From positions 62,001 through 126,000 of the forward strand of contig JALQBC010000038.1 in the NCBI GenBank assembly GCA_023375675.1: 64,000 nucleotides of DNA, read 5' to 3'. The position numbers were made by a program, and so were the translations under genes. Numbering within the stretch: position 1 is the stretch's first letter; the number at the start of each line of letters is the position of its first letter. The notes beneath the pieces are model-generated. The model searched no databases, was not told the DNA's origin, and was given only the letters and a program-made list of their open reading frames with translations. Positions 58,600 to 64,000 of this stretch are shown here, in pieces. The stretch is from Cytospora piceicola. Its lineage: Eukaryota > Ascomycota > Sordariomycetes > Diaporthales > Cytosporaceae.

Positions 58600-61500
58600 A
58601 ATCTGCTTACCGTCTATAGACTATCGCCTATCCGTTATAGAACCGTTTAAATATAGTTTTCTACTGTTAATATTCCGTTTTACTACTGTCTTCTTATTAC
58701 TTTTAGTTTTCCTTTATTTTTATTCTATTTCTTTTAATTTTTATTTCGTTTATATTACGTTTATTTAAGCAGCTTTATATTATAGGTATAGCTACTAAAA
58801 GAAAGAAGGCCGCTTATAGTTTTAGTTTTTAGTTTCCGAGAAAAAGTATCGATTCCGGTATTAAAAATCTTATTTATCTTTATACGAAAATTCATTTACC
58901 TGTTTATTTATTAGATCTATACCTCTATAATTAACTCTATTCTTATATTCCTTTTATAAATCCGGTTCTCTTTAGATAGCCGTTAATATTATAAGTTATT
59001 ACTTACGATAAAACCGTTTCTCTTTAATAATATTAACCGGTATAACTACCTCGTCTTTAGTCTTACGCTTTTTAAGATCTATAAAAGATAATCGAGCTAT
59101 AGCTAAGTTATATCGAATAACCTTATATACTTTACTATTAAATTAGTTAATCGGGCTCGTTTAGTTAAAGTTATAATTAGTAGCGATAACTTTAAAAATA
59201 TAATTAGCGTAAGCTTTAAAATAAATATTAAAGTAGGAAAGATACTCGAAAAAGGGATAGTTAATATATAATCGAACCGGATTTCCGTCTTTATCTTTAT
59301 ACTTTATATAAAAGGTACCGAAAACTTTAATATAATAGTTATAAATATTCCGATTTCGGTAGCTAAAAAATCCGATTACTATAGCTTATTACTTTACCGC
59401 CCGAGTTTTAATCCGTTCGATATATCTTCCGAATAGAAGTCTATTAAAGAAATAAACTGTAAAAGGTTAATAGTTACGTTTATTAGTCTTAACGAAGTTA
59501 CTAAAGTAGAAAGTAAGCCGGTCGGTAAAGGCGATAAATATAGTAATATCTTTAATTGTTTATTAGTAATAATATTAATTAAGTTTATTTTTATACTTAG
59601 AAAAGGTAATATAATTAAGAATATTATCCCGAGTTCTGTTAAAATCGTTAAAGTTATTCTTTATATTTTTAAAATCTTTAAAGATAGGGAGGTACTAAAC
59701 GGTATTATCCTCGATAAAAAGCCGAATAAAAGCGTAGAAGTAGATTTAAGAAGGTTACTTAAAAAAAGCTTACGTTTCCGAAGAACGGTTAATACTAGTA
59801 AAGGAAAAAGATATTTTAAGTATATAAAAAAAGTATATTAGTAAAGTAAATATAAGAAAAAAAAGGTCGGTTAAGGAAGAAAGTAGTTTAAAGTTAAAAT
59901 TAAAAAAAGATTAAAGAGATTAAATCGAAAATAAAAGTATTTAAGTTTAAATAAGAGGTAGAAGTAAATAGCTCGGCTAATTTACTTATAACCGCGTACC
60001 TTTTTATTATAATAAAGAAAAAAGAAACGTTTTAAGTTAGTAAAAGTCTTTATTTAATTTACTATACTTAAACGATAAGTAGTAAATAAAACTATTCTTT
60101 AAGTTACCGGCGGAAAGTATTTACCCTTATAAAGAATTAAAAGGTAATATAATTATTTAGTTAATTTACTTACTTAAAGTAAATTCTCTCGATAGCGTAC
60201 TTTCCGTTACCGACTACCTGCCTTTAAATTAAAAGAAGGCCGTTTAGTTAACTTTAATCTCTATAAAAACCTTATCTTTATCTATTATAACGAGATTCTA
60301 TTTTCTTTTCCTTCTACTATTAACGTTTACCTTTAAAACCTTATATATATCTACCTACCTACCTTTTAAAAAGTCCTTTTATATATACCTACTATCTTCT
60401 TTATTAACTTTAATATATAAATCTACTTTAAGTAAAGATAAGTTCTTTTCGGTACGTTAAGAATATAGCCGACGTAAAAACGGCTATAAGTAAAAAGCTA
60501 TTTACTATTAGCTTTATTAACTTTACTAACTTAAATACGAAAAGCTAGGCTTATACCTTCCGGAATATAGTCCCTCTTCTTTATATATAAGAAATAGTTT
60601 TAAGCAGACCTCCCTTTTTTAAAGCTTTAAATATAAGTAATTAGATAGCTAAAAGATTAGTCGAATAATACTTCTTCGGACTCTTTCTTTATATATCTTA
60701 TTAACGCCTTATTTTTAAATTTAATTCTTATAAGCACCTTTTTAGCCTTTATAATTTAAAAAGATATCTCCGAAAAGGGGAGGAACTAAGATTTCTTTTT
60801 ATACTAGCAGGAATACGTTATTTCGCTTAATACTTTTAAAAGGAGATTTAAATTAGTAACTTTTAACTTAAAGTAAGAGATCCGAATAACCTGCTTAAGC
60901 TAAACATTAGTAGTTAAGATCCGGACTTAATTAAAAAGCAGTTTATTTTTTAAATAGTTAACGATATTAAAGGTAAGTAAAAGTGTTTTCTTTAATACGA
61001 CTAACTTTATTAGAAAGCTTATATCGTCGATACCGACTAATAAGTTACTACGGTAAGAAATACTAATATCCGAAAAGTTATTATAAACTTTCTTTAAAAT
61101 ATAATTAAAAATAACGGCTTACGTTTTCTTATTTCGACTAGGCTTTTTAAAACCTTTTATACCGTTTACTCTCGTTTCGGGAATAATAGTTATAATAGCT
61201 TTATAGTTATAAAAACCTTTCGAATAAAGATTTTAAAGTATAAGGAATTTATTAACTAAGGTAATTATATTAGATATATAGACTAGACGGCTATAGGATA
61301 TATCGTTTACTTACTAATAAAAGATAAATTTAACGTTACTTTAAAGATTTATATCGAAATATACTACCGAAAGCTCGAATATAGACTAAGCTATATACGT
61401 TAGCTAAAAACGTTAACGATTATATTTTAAGACGCGGTATTATAAAAGGACGTTAAGTAGTACTACTTAAATAGTTCTTTTATTAAATATTATAAAAGCA

Positions 61501-62340
61501 ATATAATTATCTTTAATAAGGACGGACTTAAAGAACTTTATAAGAATATAAACTCCCTTTTCGGCCGATTAATATATAAAGTAAGCCGGACTACTATATT
61601 AGCTATAATAAGCTACTATTTTAAACGATCGTCTTTTAAACCTTTTAAATCGATATCTCCGCGCCTCGTCCTACTAAGTATCGAAGAGGGAAGTGCTTTT
61701 TAAGATCTTTCTCTTAATAATTAACGCTACTTTAGTCTTTAATTCTATATACCGATCCTATCTAAACACGGTACTATCGTAAAGATATTACGGTCTTTTT
61801 TAGCGGTAATTATTCGTTAACCTTTAAGTAGTTAAATTAGTCCGGAACTTAAGGAATAAAAGAACCGGAATATTACCTCGGTTCTTTTTAGTCTTAATTA
61901 ATCCTAACCTTAAGTCGCTAAATAATATACGCTTCGTAATCATGTTATAGTAAACTTAAAGATTCTAGTACGCCTAGGTTTCCCTTTATAAGACTTTTAT
62001 AATAAAGAAAAGGTTCCGATTATAAATACTAAATACTTTTTAGCTATAAGCGATAGTTAGTATTAATTTTAGTACGCTAAAGTAATAAAAGTATACCGGG
62101 CTTAGTAAGCCTATATCGATCGGTATAATATAAAGGTAAAGAAATAGTAAAAAAAGCGTACCGGATAAATAAGCGATATATATTAAAATTAAAGTTAATT
62201 ATTTAATAGTCTTTATATAAAGGAAGAAAATAGACCAGGTAGTAAAACGAGCTTAAAATATAGCTTTACCGAAGCTCGAGTTAAAGTTAGTTATTTTTCG
62301 CTTAAAGTTTTTATAATAATTTTATATTTCTTTTATATTT
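58600..62340. other. Unidentified 3.7-kb region inside element B
   Basis: This stretch lies between the integrase reading and the 3' LTR and is RIP-mutated like the rest. Fragments of protein-like reading appear on the plus strand, for example KDITVFFSGNYSLTF near 61785, but I could not follow one frame through or assign a family. It may be an extra open reading frame of the element, a nested insertion or captured DNA. Confidence 0.45.
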
Positions 62341-62366
62341 TAGAGTTACTTAAAAAAGGGATGTTT

Positions 62367-62390
62367 AGCGGTTTAAATCTTTAAACCGCT
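62367..62390. repeat. Perfect inverted repeat before the 3' LTR
   Basis: An 11-bp arm (AGCGGTTTAAA) and its exact reverse complement are separated by two bases. It ends 10 bp before the 3' LTR and just after an AAAAAAGGGATG purine tract that may be the polypurine tract. Confidence 0.85.
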
Positions 62391-62400
62391 AAAGAAGGCT

Positions 62401-62704
62401 TAACGTAGTAGCTAGTAGTATTAGACCTACTAACCTTACGTCGATATCTTTTAAAAAGCATCTCGAGTACTTATTTTAATCACTTTTTTTACTTAGATAA
62501 GAATAATATATAACGAAGTTTTACTACCTATACTTATCCCGACGTAATCAGACTTAAATATTATCCCTTTTATCTCTCTACCTTCGTTTCTATAGCCGAC
62601 GGTCGTTCGAGAGTATAGGCCTTCGGGCTTACTCTTAATCAACCTTAACGTAGCAAGGCTAGTGGCTTTTAGTTCTTTATAAGGGTTACTCGCCTCTGCG
62701 ACAT
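62401..62704 (+). repeat. 3' LTR of element B
   Basis: This 304-bp copy starts TAACGTAGTAGC and ends CGCCTCTGCGACA. It retains several CpA/TpG sites (AATCAG, ATCAACC, GCAAGG, GTGGC, CTGCGACA) that are mutated in the 5' copy. Confidence 0.9.
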
Positions 62705-62708
62705 TACT
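62705..62708. other. Target-site duplication of element B, right (TTAC)
   Basis: TTAC follows the 3' LTR and matches the four bases before the 5' LTR. Confidence 0.7.
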
Positions 62709-62929
62709 TACTAACTTTAACTAAACGTTATAACTTAAGATCTTTAAGCTTTATTATAATATCTCTTTTTATAACTATATCTTTTATAATTAATTTATTA
62801 ACGACTATTTTTAAACATTTTAAACTATACTTATCTTATTTATAAAGTTTACTTTAATTTAATAATATATTTATTACGTTTTACTTATAAATATATTATT
62901 TTATAGTATTTATTAGTTTATATTTATTT

Positions 62930-63870
62930 TTTAAAAGAAACGAATAGCGGTATTCGATAGTTTTAATACTATAAAACGTAAGCTTAAAAAAGACTTTAAT
63001 AAAGCTTACGTTATATATCTCTTTTCCGACTTTACTTAAATTAACTATTATAAGATAATCGAGGTACTTATATCTACTTTCTATATAGATAACGTTAAAT
63101 AAGCCGCTTTTTAATTTTACAATTCTATTAAAACCGAGCCTATATTTTTCGTATAAGGCGAAGATAAACTTAAGGCTACTATTAATAACCCTTTACTATC
63201 TTTTCTCGATATAGTAACGTTCGAGTAAAGCTTTATACGCGATTAAGTTAACGCTTTTTATATAAGAAATCCTTTTTTTAAAGACGTTTAATACGTAAAG
63301 TATATAGATTTCGAAGCTGTTTTTAAAGAAGAGTTTAGAAATAAGGTATTTACTTTTTATAAAAAGCCGTTTAAAAATATACTTAATTAACTTATAGCGA
63401 ATATCGATATTAATCTTAAGAAAAAGCAGAAATTCGAAAAGATAGTAAACTCCGAAGGAAGAGTTATACTTTTAAGGTAATCTTATACTTACGGTTATAT
63501 TATTCTTATTAACTAAAAACAGTTAAAGCTATTTACTAACTATATAAATAACACCTTTAATAAGCTAGGTAACAACGTTTAAAAACGACTTTATACGAAT
63601 TTATAACTGCTTACTTAACTTTTCGAAATATTATTATTTATTATTAAGTATACTTATACTATCGCTAACCGTTAAGTCGTTTTCTTTCGAGTAATTATTC
63701 CCGTTACTGTAATTATATAACTTCTTTAATACTTTTAAGATACTATTTAGTAAGTATAGTAGCTGTTTAATATATTCGATTATAAAACAGACGTTACGTT
63801 TAATATATAGTATATATAGCTTCGAGTTAACCCAGACCGGCTACGATTTTATTACGATAAGCGAGTATAG
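62930..63870 (+). pseudogene. RIP-degraded reading frame of unknown identity
   Basis: One plus-strand frame reads for about 300 codons with only RIP-type stops: KKRIAVFDSFNTIKRKLKKD, INYYKIIEVLISTFYIDNVK, then GEDKLKATINNPLLSFLDIV and FEKIVNSEGRVILL. It is outside element B, in the DNA that element B was inserted into. The frame is long and free of indels, so it was coding before mutation. I recognise no family; a transposon protein is most likely from context. Confidence 0.4.
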
Positions 63871-64000
63871 GAAAACCTTTAGTAAATAGGCGTTCTTAAC
63901 TTTTAAGCCGAAATCGGCTAAATTTAAAACCGGTATTTTAAAGCTACTTATTTTAAGCTTAACGCCTTTTTCCTTATCGAATAGCTTAATTTTATAAATT

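Larger units (their letters stand above)
50529..62704 (+). mobile_element. Ty3/gypsy retrotransposon B, complete but RIP-degraded, 12.2 kb
   Basis: Two direct repeats of about 303 bp (50529-50831, 62401-62704) bound the element, and TTAC flanks both outer ends. The LTR ends read TA...TA or TA...CA, as expected when TG...CA termini are RIP-mutated. On the plus strand the interior carries gag-like sequence (about 51-54.9 kb), reverse transcriptase (about 55.48-56.23 kb) and integrase (about 57.3-58.06 kb). RT upstream of integrase places it in Ty3/gypsy. At 12.2 kb it is far longer than most fungal gypsy elements; some 3.8 kb between integrase and the 3' LTR remain unidentified. Stops in every domain show it is dead. 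Confidence 0.88.
41850..64000. other. RIP-mutated, AT-rich transposon block
   Basis: For 22 kb there is no open frame of 60 codons on either strand. CpA and TpG are nearly absent while TpA is very frequent and CpG remains common, the signature of C-to-T change at CpA on both strands. Stops are mostly TAA/TAG where CAA, CAG or TGG would be expected, and the underlying frames run for hundreds of codons without indels. The decay is therefore by point mutation, as in repeat-induced point mutation. The content is Ty3/gypsy retrotransposon sequence, described in separate entries. The left edge is gradual between 41.7 and 41.95 kb; the right edge is beyond the window. Confidence 0.9.

Overview
The window is nuclear DNA of a filamentous ascomycete (Pezizomycotina, most likely Sordariomycetes). 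The evidence is single genes on both strands, short introns of about 50-120 nt with GT(A/G)AGT-type donors and CTAAC/CTGAC branch points, high-GC coding sequence, fungal gene families (FluG-like, Erv41, Rae1, Dfg5-type GH76, Ect1), and a block showing the CpA-to-TpA signature of RIP (repeat-induced point mutation).

The window has two compartments. Positions 1 to about 41.7 kb are a GC-normal gene region with some 17 supported genes. In order: a small acidic protein (-), a YFH7-like P-loop kinase (+), Erv41 (-), a small secreted protein (+), a FluG-like amidohydrolase/glutamine-synthetase fusion (-), a broken metallophosphoesterase (+), a GPI-anchored GH76 mannosidase (+), a MYND protein (+), a prolyl-4-hydroxylase-like dioxygenase (-), a C2H2 protein (-), a possible 86-aa protein (+), a protein with a mitochondrial-type N-terminus (+), Rae1 (-), a low-complexity conserved protein (-), ethanolamine-phosphate cytidylyltransferase (+), a 180-aa basic/His-rich protein (-), a gamma-tocopherol-methyltransferase-like enzyme (+) and a coiled-coil protein (+). 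Two truncated genes (branched-chain aminotransferase and aminoglycoside-phosphotransferase-like kinase) lie next to the compartment boundary. Most genes are unrelated housekeeping genes, and I see no biosynthetic cluster. Ect1 (phosphatidylethanolamine synthesis), Erv41 (ER-Golgi cargo) and the GH76 protein (GPI-linked wall assembly) share a secretory/membrane theme, but nothing in the layout shows co-regulation.

From about 41.8 kb to the end, 22 kb is AT-rich with no open frame of 60 codons. It is heavily RIP-mutated retrotransposon sequence. Reading through the mutations identifies two Ty3/gypsy elements on the + strand. Element A has its gag-to-integrase region at about 43.5-49.2 kb and I found no LTRs for it. 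Element B is complete at 50529-62704, with 303/304-bp LTRs, a 4-bp target duplication and a 12.2-kb length that leaves about 3.8 kb of unexplained sequence downstream of the integrase. Residual CpA sites are mostly in CAG/CTG trinucleotides.

The most notable observations are the large element B and its extra region, the CAG-sparing RIP pattern, unequal mutation of the two LTRs, a 242-bp MITE-like element with 43-bp inverted repeats, two GC-AG introns, and the broken genes at the edge of the RIP block. Exon boundaries were worked out by hand from splice signals and reading frame; no database search was possible.
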